From positions 1,815,230 through 1,879,229 of the forward strand of contig NZ_CP075587.1 of NCBI RefSeq assembly GCF_019453995.1: DNA of 64,000 nt, written 5' to 3'. Numbering within the stretch: position 1 is the first letter of the stretch; each line of letters starts with the position of its first letter. The stretch is from Candidatus Rhabdochlamydia oedothoracis (GTDB taxonomy: Bacteria > Chlamydiota > Chlamydiia > Chlamydiales > Rhabdochlamydiaceae). The notes below the pieces were generated by a model. It ran no database searches, was not told the origin of the DNA, and saw nothing but the letters and a program-made list of their open reading frames with translations. Made by a program: the position numbers and the translations under genes. Positions 25,940 to 34,779 of this stretch are shown here, piece after piece.

Positions 25940-26090
25940 AGATTTCTTGCATAACCCCTTATTTTAAAGCTTTCATTTATAGATTCCTATCTTAACAAAA
26001 GCATTTCCAGCTATATCGCTTAAACAATCATATCTCATGGATTAAAATACTTTAAAATTTTAGATTGCTTATTGGTTATGCAAGAGATCT
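25940..26090 (+). repeat. MITE-A, uninterrupted copy
   Basis: 151 bp, inverted repeats AGATTTCTTGCATAACC / GGTTATGCAAGAGATCT, flanked by ATT on both sides (25937-25939, 26091-26093), a 3-bp target duplication of ANT form as in some IS5 subgroups (ISL2). No coding capacity. It serves as the empty-site reference for the two IS30 insertions in copies 1 and 3. It lies 79 bases before the next gene and may affect its transcription. Confidence 0.9.
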
Positions 26091-26169
26091 ATTAACTTGA
26101 ACATTAAATAGATCCTAAGATACTCTTTTCTTTTCCACAAATTTAATGATTTGACTGTAAGAGGGAAAA

Positions 26170-26904
26170 ATGTCGGTTATTGCAATTCCAGAAACTATTA
26201 AAAGCGAAATGCTTAGATTCTTAAAAAAGAATAAAAAAGCGGATTTAATCACAACTTATCTCTTTTTTTTAGAAAAAAAATTTAACTTAAAGCCCGTACT
26301 CTTCATACGAGATAAAATGATCTATCAGAGCAGAGAAGATCTTATTCATAGATTGGAAGAAGCGGGTAAGCTTTGGCGTGAAACAGAAATTAAAATTCAA
26401 TATGGACAGGAAAGTGTTAACGAACAGAGTAAAAAAATCTATATATGTCCATTTACAGGAAAGGTATTTGCAGATAATACACACCCTAACCCGCAAGATG
26501 CCATCTACGATTGGGTTTCCAAATGCCCTGAAAATACCGAACGGGTCGGTGGATTGAAAGCAAAAAGATTCTTGGTTTCAGAAGACTTCGACGTGATAAA
26601 AAACTATATTGTCAAGCGCAAAGAACCCATTAAAAAAATTGTCTTTTCCTCTGCTGTTACTGGTAAATTATTTAACAGTAAAGAAGCGGTAATTCAAGAC
26701 TTTGTTCAAAACCAGCTAAAAAATATTCCTTTAGAAGAAGTGCCCAGTCAAAATCGCTATCAGATTGAAGAGCACTTCATGTCTTTTATTCAGACTCATT
26801 TAGAAGAAGGAAAAATTAATGCTTTTGTAGAAACCCTTGCTAATTACGATGAATTTTCTGCCTTTGTAGACTTATGGCTAGAAGAAGAGAGGGAAGAGAC
26901 TTAA
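26170..26904 (+). CDS. Conserved hypothetical protein, possibly DUF2709
   Basis: 244 residues, soluble and charged. From memory a chlamydial family (DUF2709) sits beside the tsaE/dnaQ genes, which fits, but I cannot confirm it. An internal repeat is visible: CPFTGKVFADNTHPNPQDAI at about residue 97 and SSAVTGKLFNSKEAVIQDFV at about 163, both a TGK(V/L)F core followed by an (A/E)A(I/V)xD(W/F)V helix. The GAGGG ribosome site supports the ATG at 26170. First gene of a tight run with tsaE, engB and dnaQ. Confidence 0.75.
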   Translation: MSVIAIPETIKSEMLRFLKKNKKADLITTYLFFLEKKFNLKPVLFIRDKMIYQSREDLIHRLEEAGKLWRETEIKIQYGQESVNEQSKKIYICPFTGKVFADNTHPNPQDAIYDWVSKCPENTERVGGLKAKRFLVSEDFDVIKNYIVKRKEPIKKIVFSSAVTGKLFNSKEAVIQDFVQNQLKNIPLEEVPSQNRYQIEEHFMSFIQTHLEEGKINAFVETLANYDEFSAFVDLWLEEEREET

Positions 26905-26917
26905 AAAGAGATTTTTG

Positions 26918-27355
26918 ATGGAGCAGAGTTTTATTAGTAGGTCCGCTCAAGAAACGCTCTGCATCGGACAGAAAATCGGATCACTTCTTATTGACCTACA
27001 TCCGATAATTGGATTATTTGGGGATTTAGGAGCGGGGAAAACAACGCTGCTTAAAGGAATTATTTACGGTGCTGCAGGGATTGATTCCCAAGATGTTTGT
27101 AGTCCAACATTTAACTATCTCAATATTTATCAAGGAAAACTTTCATCTGTGTATCATTTTGATCTCTATCGCCTTCTCGATGCAACCCAGTTTGTATCTG
27201 CTGGATTTGATGATTTCTTTTACTTAAAAGGGCTCTGTTGTTTGGAATGGGCTGAAAAAATTGATTCCTTGCTACCTAAAGAAACCATTCGCATCTACAT
27301 GACCCATCTTAATGAGGCACAAAGGCAAATTGTAGTAATGGGGTTGCATGTCTAA
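26918..27355 (+). CDS. tsaE: tRNA threonylcarbamoyladenosine biosynthesis ATPase TsaE
   Basis: 145 residues from the ATG at 26918. Walker A is GDLGAGKTTLLKGI, followed by VCSPTFNYLNIY and HFDLYRL, then LEWAEKI (Walker B-like), as in YjeE/TsaE. With TsaB and TsaD it makes t6A at position 37 of ANN-decoding tRNAs. Overlaps engB by eight bases, so translation is coupled. Confidence 0.95.
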   Translation: MEQSFISRSAQETLCIGQKIGSLLIDLHPIIGLFGDLGAGKTTLLKGIIYGAAGIDSQDVCSPTFNYLNIYQGKLSSVYHFDLYRLLDATQFVSAGFDDFFYLKGLCCLEWAEKIDSLLPKETIRIYMTHLNEAQRQIVVMGLHV

Positions 27356-27980
27356 AAAATCTTTTTTTTACAATGCACAATTTATCACAGCCGCTGCTTG
27401 CGTTTCTGACTTCCCCCATATTAACAATCCCCAAAAGCTCCCCCTTAAAGAAGTTGCTATTGTAGGAAAATCTAATGTAGGCAAATCCTCTCTAATCAAC
27501 TACCTTCTTAATAATTATACGATTGCTAAAACATCTTCAAAACCAGGAAAAACACAAACCATTAATTTTTTTACTGTTGATCAGCAATTTCTTCTAGTAG
27601 ATCTTCCTGGTTATGGTTATGCAAGAGTAGACAAAAAAACCAAAGAAAAATGGAGCGAATTAATCGATCTCTATTTAAAAACACGTTCGAGTTTACGTTT
27701 GATTTTATTTTTAGTAGATATTCGACGATCTTTTACTGAAGATGATTTGAGCTTCATCAAATGGGCTCATTTTTATCATAAAAACTTGTTAATTATTTTT
27801 ACCAAAAGCGATAAACTGAAAATCCAAGAAATAAAAAAGCAAATCCATGCTGCTTCCAAAACACTCTCATCTGTTTTCCCCATGCAGTCTTTTGAATTTT
27901 TCACTTGCTCTATTAAGGAGCCACAAAACAGAATAATTCTTACCGAAAAGATCAAATCATTACTCCAAGAAAAATCATGA
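27348..27980 (+). CDS. engB: Ribosome biogenesis GTPase EngB/YsxC
   Basis: 210 residues. G1 is GKSNVGKSSLINYLL, G2 region SSKPGKTQTINFF, G3 DLPGYGYA, G4 FTKSDKLK. This TrmE-Era-EngA-EngB-septin GTPase acts in large ribosomal subunit assembly. It overlaps tsaE at the start and shares ATGA with dnaQ at the end. Confidence 0.95.
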   Translation: MSKKSFFYNAQFITAAACVSDFPHINNPQKLPLKEVAIVGKSNVGKSSLINYLLNNYTIAKTSSKPGKTQTINFFTVDQQFLLVDLPGYGYARVDKKTKEKWSELIDLYLKTRSSLRLILFLVDIRRSFTEDDLSFIKWAHFYHKNLLIIFTKSDKLKIQEIKKQIHAASKTLSSVFPMQSFEFFTCSIKEPQNRIILTEKIKSLLQEKS

Positions 27981-28726
27981 CCTTACTTCACAAAGATGTG
28001 TTTGTTTGCCTAGACTGCGAAACAACTGGGCTGGATCCAGACAAAGATGAAATTATTGAATTTGCTATTGCACGCTTTAATTTTGATACCATCATAGATT
28101 CTTTTGAAACATTAATTGAACCCTCTTTTTCTATACCAGAAGAGTCAACAGCTATTCACCATATTACAGATCAAATGGTAAAAGGAAAGCCAAAAATTCA
28201 AGAAATTCTACCTCGCATTTTTGAGCTTATTGACAATTATATTGTTATTGGCCATGGCATTACTAACGATATTTCTTTCTTAAATGCCTCTGCAAAAAAA
28301 TATGCTGTTCCCAATAATCTTTCCTCTATCCGCTATGTAGATACCTTGCGATTAGCCCGTTTATATGGAGAAAGTCCTACCAACTCATTAGAAATGTTAC
28401 GCAAACATTTTAACATCGCAGAAGAGGGTGCCCATCGAGCTATGAATGATGTTATAGTAAATATTAAAGTGTTTAAATTTCTTGCTAAACGTTATAAAAC
28501 AGTCACGCAAATCCTTGAACGTTTAAAAAGACCTATTTTATTAAAAACCATGCCTCTTGGAAAACATAAAAGACGTAAATTCTCTGAAATACCTCTTGAG
28601 TATCTACGATGGGCTGCGCGTCAAAACTTTGATCAAGATTTGCTTTTTTCGATCCATCACGAACTAAAAAAACGCAAACAAGGTACACGCTTTTGTCAAG
28701 AAGCAAATCCTTTTTCTTCACTTTAA
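27977..28726 (+). CDS. dnaQ: DnaQ-like 3'-5' exonuclease
   Basis: 249 residues. DEDDh exonuclease domain (residues 1-175): DCETTGLDPDKDEIIEFA (Asp and Glu), HGITNDISFLNA (Asp) and GAHRAMNDVIVNIKVF (His and last Asp). The C-terminal 70 residues (RPILLKTMPLGKHKRRKFSE and onward) match the extension of chlamydial DnaQ paralogues containing a DUF3820-like piece with Leu-Arg-Trp. It may be the proofreading subunit or a separate exonuclease. Translationally coupled to engB. Confidence 0.85.
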   Translation: MTLLHKDVFVCLDCETTGLDPDKDEIIEFAIARFNFDTIIDSFETLIEPSFSIPEESTAIHHITDQMVKGKPKIQEILPRIFELIDNYIVIGHGITNDISFLNASAKKYAVPNNLSSIRYVDTLRLARLYGESPTNSLEMLRKHFNIAEEGAHRAMNDVIVNIKVFKFLAKRYKTVTQILERLKRPILLKTMPLGKHKRRKFSEIPLEYLRWAARQNFDQDLLFSIHHELKKRKQGTRFCQEANPFSSL

Positions 28727-28741
28727 ATAAAAAGTATTCTG

Positions 28742-29941
28742 ATGAATAAACTCTCCTTAAAACAGCTTGATGTAAAAAATAAAAAAGTACTCTTGCGTGT
28801 CGATTTAAATGTCCCTATAAATGAAGAGGGAATCATTACAGATGATACGCGAATTAAAGAAGCACTAAATTCCATCCAGTATATCTTAAGAAATAAAGGA
28901 TCTGTCATCCTAATGAGCCATCTTGGTAGACCAAAGGGGAAACCCGATCCAAAACTCTCATTAGAGCCTTGTGCCAAAGCTCTTGCCTTTTTACTCAAAC
29001 GCCCTGTTTTAATGGCTAAAGACTGTATAGGTCCTAGCGCACAAAACTTAGTTACTCATCTACAACCAAATCAAATACTTTTATTGGAAAATCTACGATT
29101 TGATCCCGCAGAAGAAAACCCTTCAAGCAATCCAGAATTTGCTAAAAAACTAGCTAGTTTTGGAGATTTATATGTAAATGATGCCTTTGGAACAGCGCAT
29201 CGAGAACATTCTTCGACTACAACTATTACAAAATACTTTCCTGGTAAATCCGCTATGGGATTTCTCATGCAAAAAGAAATCGATTCCTTAAGTTCTTTAA
29301 TAAAAAATCCACAGCGTCCTTTTTATGCAATCATTGGTGGGGCAAAAATTTCAAGTAAACTGGGCGTGTTAAAGTCTCTCTTAAAAAAAGTAGACGGCTT
29401 GTTTATTGGAGGGGGGATGGCTTATACTCTATTAAAAGCCCAAGATTATCAAATTGGAAAATCTATTTGTGAAGAAAATCAGCTAGATGAGGCCCTGCAA
29501 CTGATCAAAAGCTGTAAAGATCAAAAGCTACCGCTTTGGCTGCCTGTAGATTTGCTAATAGCAGATAACTTTTCCAAAGAGGCAAACAGCAAATACATCC
29601 AAGTTAATCAAGGAATCCCAGATGGTTGGGAAGGAATGGATATAGGAGAAGAAACCATTGCTATTTGGGAAAAAGCTCTTACAAAAGCTTCTACTATATT
29701 TTGGAATGGGCCTCTAGGAGTTTTTGAATTTCCTGCGTTTGCAAAAGGAACAGAAGCAATTGCTCGATGGATTGCTTCTTCAAAAGCCCTTTCAGTAGTA
29801 GGCGGTGGAGATTCAGTTGCTGCTATCAATCAACTGCACCTTGCTAGCTCTTTTTCGCATATCTCAACAGGAGGCGGAGCCTCTCTAGAATACCTAGAGT
29901 TTGGGCATCTGCCTGGAATAGATGGATTATCAGATAGTTAA
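28742..29941 (+). CDS. pgk: Phosphoglycerate kinase
   Basis: 399 residues, full length. RVDLNVPINEEGIITDDTRI, MSHLGRPKGKPDP, ENLRFDPAEENP and NDAFGTAHREHSST mark the 3-phosphoglycerate domain. GGAKISSKLGVL, WNGPLGVFEFPAF and the C-terminal GGGDSVAAIN/STGGGASLEYLE mark the nucleotide domain. Glycolytic ATP-forming enzyme. It starts 15 bases after dnaQ and probably shares its transcript. Confidence 0.97.
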   Translation: MNKLSLKQLDVKNKKVLLRVDLNVPINEEGIITDDTRIKEALNSIQYILRNKGSVILMSHLGRPKGKPDPKLSLEPCAKALAFLLKRPVLMAKDCIGPSAQNLVTHLQPNQILLLENLRFDPAEENPSSNPEFAKKLASFGDLYVNDAFGTAHREHSSTTTITKYFPGKSAMGFLMQKEIDSLSSLIKNPQRPFYAIIGGAKISSKLGVLKSLLKKVDGLFIGGGMAYTLLKAQDYQIGKSICEENQLDEALQLIKSCKDQKLPLWLPVDLLIADNFSKEANSKYIQVNQGIPDGWEGMDIGEETIAIWEKALTKASTIFWNGPLGVFEFPAFAKGTEAIARWIASSKALSVVGGGDSVAAINQLHLASSFSHISTGGGASLEYLEFGHLPGIDGLSDS

Positions 29942-30041
29942 ATAAAATATTTTAAACAATTGCCTTTTATCTGCTTTTTTTTTTTATTATTGAAAAATAA
30001 GTAAAAAAGGTTATAATTTAAGGCAACTTCAAGGCAGGAAT

Positions 30042-31604
30042 ATGTTTGCGGCAGCAAAATTTAGCAAGTTACGCGCTTGTATATGGCCAATCTACCGCCA
30101 TGAGCTGCTCAAGTTTGTGCCTCTTTTGTGTTTATTCTTTCTTATTGGATTCAATTACAGTCTCTTAAGAGCAACAAAAGACGCTCTTGTCATAACAGCC
30201 CCTTCCTCTGGTGCTGAAGCCCTCCCTTTTATTAAGGTCTGGGCCATTGTTCCCATGGCCTTTCTATTTACCTTCTTATTTACTAGAGTATCGAATCGTC
30301 TCTCTAGAGAAAAAACCTTCTATGCTATGATGAGCATCTTTATCGGGTTTTTTACGATATTTCTCTTCTTTCTATATCCTTTCCAAGACACACTGCATCC
30401 ACACCATTTAGGCGATCGCATACAACAATCCCTACCTATGGGCTTTCAAGGCTTTATCGCTTTATTTCGCAATTGGACATTCACCTTATTCTACGTCATG
30501 TCAGAGATGTGGAGCACAATTATTATGACGGTCTTGCTCTGGGGATTTGCTAATGACGTGACCTCTGTTGATGATGCTAAACGCTATTATGGTCTACTTG
30601 GAATTGGAATTAATATATCGGGAATCGTTGCTGGTCAAGTCGCTACCTCGATGTCTCGCTTAAATTATCACCCCTTCCTGCCTTTTGGTAATAACGCTTG
30701 GGACCAAGCAGTCTTTTTTCTTACCTCTTTAGTAATTATAAACGGGATTTTATGCATGTTGATTTTCCGCTATATGCATAAAAAGAAACAAGGCTATAAC
30801 TCAGAAAGTTACTTTGCTCAGAATGGAAATGAAAAAATTAAAATGGGTATGCGTAAAAATTTTGGCTACCTAGCTAAGTCTCCCTATCTTATCTGTATTG
30901 CTGTCATTGTGATAACCTATAATATCGCGATTAACTTAATTGAAGTGGTATGGAAGGATCAAGTGAAACAACTCTATCCCAACCCTGCTGACTTTAATGC
31001 CTATATGGGGCAAATCCTTAAGTGGATCGGCATTGTTGCTACGGTAACCAGCATCTTTATTTCCAGCGTGATCATTAGGCGGTTCAGTTGGACTTTTAGT
31101 GCTTTAGCTTCTCCTTTTATTCTTTTATTTACCGGAGTCGCTTTCTTTGCCTGCTTTTTCTTTAAAGATGTAGGTTTTGCTTCTATCTCTGCTTTCTTAG
31201 GAATTACCCCTCTGGCGCTTTGTGTCTTTTTTGGTTCCCTGCAAAACTGTTTAGCTAGAGCTTCTAAGTACACCTTATTCGATGTCACCAAAGAAATGGC
31301 CTTTACCCCTTTAAGCAAAGAATGTAAACAAAAAGGGAAAGCAGCTATTGATGGTGTGGGTTCTCGTCTTGGAAAATCAGGAGGCGCCCTCATCCATCAA
31401 ACCCTTCTTATGTTCTTCGGAACCGTTGCTCTCAGCACCCCTTATGTTGCTATCATTCTCTTAGGAGTAATCAGCGCCTGGATGGTCTCCGTTCGTTCTT
31501 TAGGCCACCAATTTGATAACCTCATTGCCCATCAAGAGACATTAAAAGATCCCTATGAGGAACTATCTACAGAACCTGTGCTTGCTGAATCTAGCAATAC
31601 TTAA
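30042..31604 (+). CDS. Nucleotide transport protein (NTT, ATP/ADP translocase family)
   Basis: 520 residues with about twelve membrane segments, TLC family PF03219. Recognisable blocks are NYSLLRATKDALVITAPSSGAEALPF, here split for reading: the NYSLLRATKDALV start and the SGAEALPFIKVW turn, then KEMAFTPLSKECKQKGKAAI and DGVGSRLGKSGGALI. NTTs are the energy-parasitism carriers of chlamydiae and rickettsiae. Whether this one exchanges ATP/ADP or imports other nucleotides cannot be told here. Runs alone. Confidence 0.95.
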   Translation: MFAAAKFSKLRACIWPIYRHELLKFVPLLCLFFLIGFNYSLLRATKDALVITAPSSGAEALPFIKVWAIVPMAFLFTFLFTRVSNRLSREKTFYAMMSIFIGFFTIFLFFLYPFQDTLHPHHLGDRIQQSLPMGFQGFIALFRNWTFTLFYVMSEMWSTIIMTVLLWGFANDVTSVDDAKRYYGLLGIGINISGIVAGQVATSMSRLNYHPFLPFGNNAWDQAVFFLTSLVIINGILCMLIFRYMHKKKQGYNSESYFAQNGNEKIKMGMRKNFGYLAKSPYLICIAVIVITYNIAINLIEVVWKDQVKQLYPNPADFNAYMGQILKWIGIVATVTSIFISSVIIRRFSWTFSALASPFILLFTGVAFFACFFFKDVGFASISAFLGITPLALCVFFGSLQNCLARASKYTLFDVTKEMAFTPLSKECKQKGKAAIDGVGSRLGKSGGALIHQTLLMFFGTVALSTPYVAIILLGVISAWMVSVRSLGHQFDNLIAHQETLKDPYEELSTEPVLAESSNT

Positions 31605-31662
31605 CAAGCGTCTTTTCTATTAGAATATTTGAACAATATCTTTTATTTAGTTATTCTTATAA

Positions 31663-31854
31663 GGGATTGGTCTTGTCCGTTTTTATGATGAATCACTCTT
31701 GCAGGTTGTTAGAGAGGTTATTAGCAACATTAACGCAATTCGAAAGAAAGTCATTTGCTTGTTTGGAGAAACGATAATTCAAATCTATGGGCTAATTCCA
31801 AAAAAATGCCCTAGGGCTGGGAATGTAGGTTATATTCCCCTTATGTGCAATTAG
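31663..31854 (+). pseudogene. Open remnant of 63 codons, unrecognised
   Basis: A start-less frame reading RFYDESLLQVVREVISNINA then KKVICLFGETIIQIYG, ending where an IS110 right tip (ATTCCCCTTATGTGCAATT) begins. Composition looks protein-like, but I cannot place it. It may be the end of a lost gene or part of an IS. Confidence 0.3.
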
Positions 31855-31861
31855 AGAACTC

Positions 31862-31950
31862 AAATCTCTTAGATGTTTAGTTCCAAAGTGTGATGGAGTG
31901 GGTTAGTTCTAAAACTTTTTGGTTTTTTTTGCCAACTTTTGATAATATGT
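31862..31950 (+). repeat. Second copy of the 9826 repeat
   Basis: CTCTTAGATGTTTAGTTCC through CTTTTGATAATAT matches 9826-9921 with about five substitutions. Here it directly follows an IS110 right tip (31826-31860), which supports the idea that it is an IS110-linked end. Confidence 0.6.
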
Positions 31951-31972
31951 TCAAATGGTGTCAATCCCTTTA

Positions 31973-32839
31973 GAGCCTGTTTAAAATCTTCTCATTAAGG
32001 TATAATGATAGTTTTCATAAAACCTTTGGAGGTAGTTATGACCCGCTCTTATCCAAGCGATATTTCTCGTAAACAATTTAGCAAAATCCATCTAATACTT
32101 GAGTCTACACGCAAAAAAACACGTCCACGAAGAGTTGATCTATATGATATTTTTTGTGGAATTTTGTACATTTTAACAAGTGGTTGCCAGTGGCGTATGT
32201 TACCCATAGAATATCCTAAATGGGAATTATGTGATTATTATTTCCCTCTTTGGAATAAAAAAGATGATAAAAATTCTAAGAGTATTCTTGAAATAGTTTT
32301 AAAAAAAATTAGTTGGCGAGGTCAGAAAAAGCAGTGGTCGGAAAGAGAAAACAAGCTTTGTAATTATTGATGCTCAAAGTGTTAAAAATACTGATACAGC
32401 GGAGAAGATAAGGATATGATGCAGGGAAAAAAATATCAGGAATAAAAAGACATATAGCAGTCGATACCCAAGGGCTTCCTCATGCGATTCACATTACCAC
32501 CGCTAATATCACTGACAGAAATGGGTGTATAGAAGCATTTTCACTACATAAAAACCATTTGTTCGTTGTAAAAAGTGTTTTAGCAGATGGAGGATATTCT
32601 GGAGAAAGATTTGCAAAGAGTGTGCAGGAAATATTAGGATGTATATTAGAAATAGCCAAAAGAAATGCACTTCACACTTTTACAGTTATCCCCAAAAGAT
32701 GGGTTGTAGAGCGTTCTTTTGCGTGGATAGAAAAATGTCGCAGGCTATGGAAAAATTGCGAAAGAAAACTACATACAAGCCTGAATATGGTGGCTCTTGC
32801 TTTTATTGCTCTACTTTTGAAAAGATTTTAAACAGGCTC
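31973..32839 (+). mobile_element. IS5-family (IS427-type) copy c
   Basis: 867 bp with both ends (GAGCCTGTTTAAAATC, AAACAGGCTC). Only TA is duplicated at its flanks (left TTA, right TAA). Near full length and otherwise well preserved. Confidence 0.9.
32038..32831 (+). pseudogene. IS5-family transposase, frameshifted (copy c)
   Basis: First frame 32038-32370; second frame from about 32340 to 32831 with all DDE blocks. An extra T near 32408 (gagaagATAAGG for gagaagAAAGG) breaks the second frame. The copies at 42936 and 50679 carry the same extra base, so it was inherited when these copies spread. Confidence 0.8.
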
Positions 32840-32990
32840 TAAGATGTCTGATAAGGAAAGTTTAGAACTAGTTATTTTCTAGAAAACCCAAAACTGAGGT
32901 TCATAGGGACAGGACATAAAGGCATAATTGTATCAATGGTAGAAAGAACTTCCAAGCTAACCTATGAAGGTTGAAAGGTCCATCTATTAT
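32840..32990 (+). mobile_element. Debris with an IS30 internal fragment
   Basis: After 45 bases of unassigned sequence that includes AAAACCCAAAACTGAGGTTC, positions 32909-32960 match the IS30 transposase (coding GHKGIIVSMVERTSKL). The last part, GAAGGTTGAAAGG, resembles the IS30 left tip in inverse orientation. An internal deletion has joined the two. Confidence 0.65.
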
Positions 32991-32996
32991 AATGTT

Positions 32997-33500
32997 TTAT
33001 TCTTTCCACAAATCTTTTAATCTCTGTTTTCTACCTGAATAGAAAGAATAGGATTCATATCTTGCAGGATCTTTTTTATAAAACTGTTGGTGATATAGCT
33101 CTGCCGGATAAAAGGTTTGCATTGGCAAAATTTGTACTAAGCAGGATAAGGGTAGCTCGTTTTTAGAGCACTCTGCTAACTCTTTTTGTTGTGCGTTGTG
33201 ATAAAAAATCGTTGGTCGATATTGCGAACCAATATCACAAAATTGGCCATCGGATCTTGTAGGATCAATATGATGCCAATAAAAATCTAGAAGTTTTTCA
33301 TAACTAATCTGCCTTGGATCATAGAGTATTTGAACAGCTTCTACATGTCCTGTTTTTTCTGAGCAAACCTCTTTATAGCTGGGATTTTTTATATCCCCTC
33401 CTGTATAACCAACCTGTGTTTGTAAAACACCTGACAAATGATCAAAATCATGTTGTATACACCAAAAACACCCTCCTGCAAACGTCGCTAATTCTTCCAT
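32997..33500 (-). CDS. msrA: Peptide methionine sulfoxide reductase MsrA
   Basis: 167 residues from the ATG at 33500; an upstream in-frame start would add 15 residues before the conserved MEELATFAGGCFWC. Catalytic Cys in GGCFWC, then GVLQTQVGYTGG and FYWHHIDPTRSDGQFCDIG as in the family. Reduces methionine-S-sulfoxide in proteins in the cytosol. It follows the MauE-like gene by seven bases, so they are one operon. Confidence 0.95.
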   Translation of the reverse strand: MEELATFAGGCFWCIQHDFDHLSGVLQTQVGYTGGDIKNPSYKEVCSEKTGHVEAVQILYDPRQISYEKLLDFYWHHIDPTRSDGQFCDIGSQYRPTIFYHNAQQKELAECSKNELPLSCLVQILPMQTFYPAELYHQQFYKKDPARYESYSFYSGRKQRLKDLWKE

Positions 33501-33507
33501 AGTTCTC

Positions 33508-33978
33508 TTATAATAAAATAAATTTTTGGTAAATTTTCTCTGCAAAAGCGTAGCCTATTAAAAAAAAAGCCCCTCCCAAAAAACCCCAAAAATAGAGAGC
33601 AGAATGTTTTATCTGTAAAAGATAAGTCATGCTTAAACCAAGAACAAAAAAGATAAGATCTAAAAAAAAATACAGTGAAGAAGCGTGCGGAATGAGTGTT
33701 CCCATACAAGCACAGGGAAGTTTAATGCTATACCAAAAAATAGAATACCCAGCGAATGAAGCAAACATCACAGCTGTAATCACCCACATGGGCCAATGAT
33801 TTCTGTAGATAAAAAGAGCTATGATAAAACATATTTCAAAAAAACTAACCCAATGCTCTAACTTTTTGATTTTTTCAGAGGGGTAAAAAACCTTTCCATA
33901 AATGGCCAATAATAAAAAACAAGAAATGAGAATAGTAGCGCTTAAAGCAATAAGGTTTTTATTTTTTTTAAAAAGCAT
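33508..33978 (-). CDS. Four-helix membrane protein, MauE/DoxX-like
   Basis: 156 residues with four hydrophobic segments (about 8-28, 48-66, 70-85, 103-124) plus a weaker fifth at the C-terminus. A cysteine pair KLPCACMG follows segment three, the place where MauE/DoxX-like proteins carry their PCGCFG motif. Such proteins are linked to quinone- or thiol-disulfide relay. Being in an operon with msrA, a role in thiol redox supply is plausible but is inference. Confidence 0.6.
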   Translation of the reverse strand: MLFKKNKNLIALSATILISCFLLLAIYGKVFYPSEKIKKLEHWVSFFEICFIIALFIYRNHWPMWVITAVMFASFAGYSIFWYSIKLPCACMGTLIPHASSLYFFLDLIFFVLGLSMTYLLQIKHSALYFWGFLGGAFFLIGYAFAEKIYQKFILL

Positions 33979-34116
33979 ACTCCCCTCTTTTAAAGTATAT
34001 TCCTTACTAGGATATAATAAAAAGTTTTTTTATACAAGCTTAGCTCCGAGTTTTTAATGGATATTTTGTTTGAACAAATATCCAATTAATGGAAAGTGTG
34101 ATATAAGGGAAAGCAT

Positions 34117-34743
34117 ATGGAATGTTTGTTGGAACTGATTACGCGCCATGCCCATAACGCACATTGGTATGTATTTGGAGGGATTATTTTAGCTGGTTTT
34201 AATATACCGTTAAGCACAGACCTGTTGATTTTGCTCAGTGCTTTTATCGCTGCTACTATTCTACCAGAACACACCTGGCATTTATTGATAAGTGTTATCC
34301 TTGGCTGTTACTTTTCCGCTTGGTGTGCTTATTGGATGGGCCGTCTTTTTGGCTTACAGCTGTCTCGTTTTAAGTGGTTTCAATCGATCTTTCATGTAAA
34401 CCGGATGAAAAAAATCAAAAATTTTTATGAAAGATATGGATTTTTAACCCTTCTTATTGGACGCTTTATCCCCTTTGGAGTACGTAACTGCATTTTTATG
34501 TCTTCTGGAATGAGTCGATTTAATTTTCTTCGATTTATCTTTATGGACGCTTTTGCATGTCTTATTTGGAGCGGGGTCTACTTTTATTTATTTTACAGCT
34601 TTAGTCAATTTTATAAGGTCATATGGCAACACTTTAAAACCGCCAATATTTTTGTATTGATAGTTTTCGGTGTGACGGTAATTGCAGGAATTTGGTATAA
34701 GCAATGGAAAAGGGTCCAAAAGGCAAATCCTTCTATAAACTAG
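34117..34743 (+). CDS. DedA family membrane protein
   Basis: 208 residues, about five to six membrane segments. The family fingerprint F.RFIPFGVRN..F.SGM is clear (GRFIPFGVRNCIFMSSGMSR). The first helical part carries NIPLSTDLLILLSAFIA with the conserved acidic residue region. DedA proteins act in phospholipid (undecaprenyl phosphate or phosphatidylethanolamine) flipping and envelope homeostasis. It sits 36 bases before a CDP-alcohol phosphatidyltransferase gene, a fitting lipid neighbour. Confidence 0.88.
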   Translation: MECLLELITRHAHNAHWYVFGGIILAGFNIPLSTDLLILLSAFIAATILPEHTWHLLISVILGCYFSAWCAYWMGRLFGLQLSRFKWFQSIFHVNRMKKIKNFYERYGFLTLLIGRFIPFGVRNCIFMSSGMSRFNFLRFIFMDAFACLIWSGVYFYLFYSFSQFYKVIWQHFKTANIFVLIVFGVTVIAGIWYKQWKRVQKANPSIN

Positions 34744-34779
34744 AACTAGCTTTTAAATCAAAATGAGTCAAAAACTAAT

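Noticed and set aside
29941-30041. T-rich tract after pgk as an intrinsic terminator
   Set aside because: A run of 12 Ts is present but no convincing stem precedes it.
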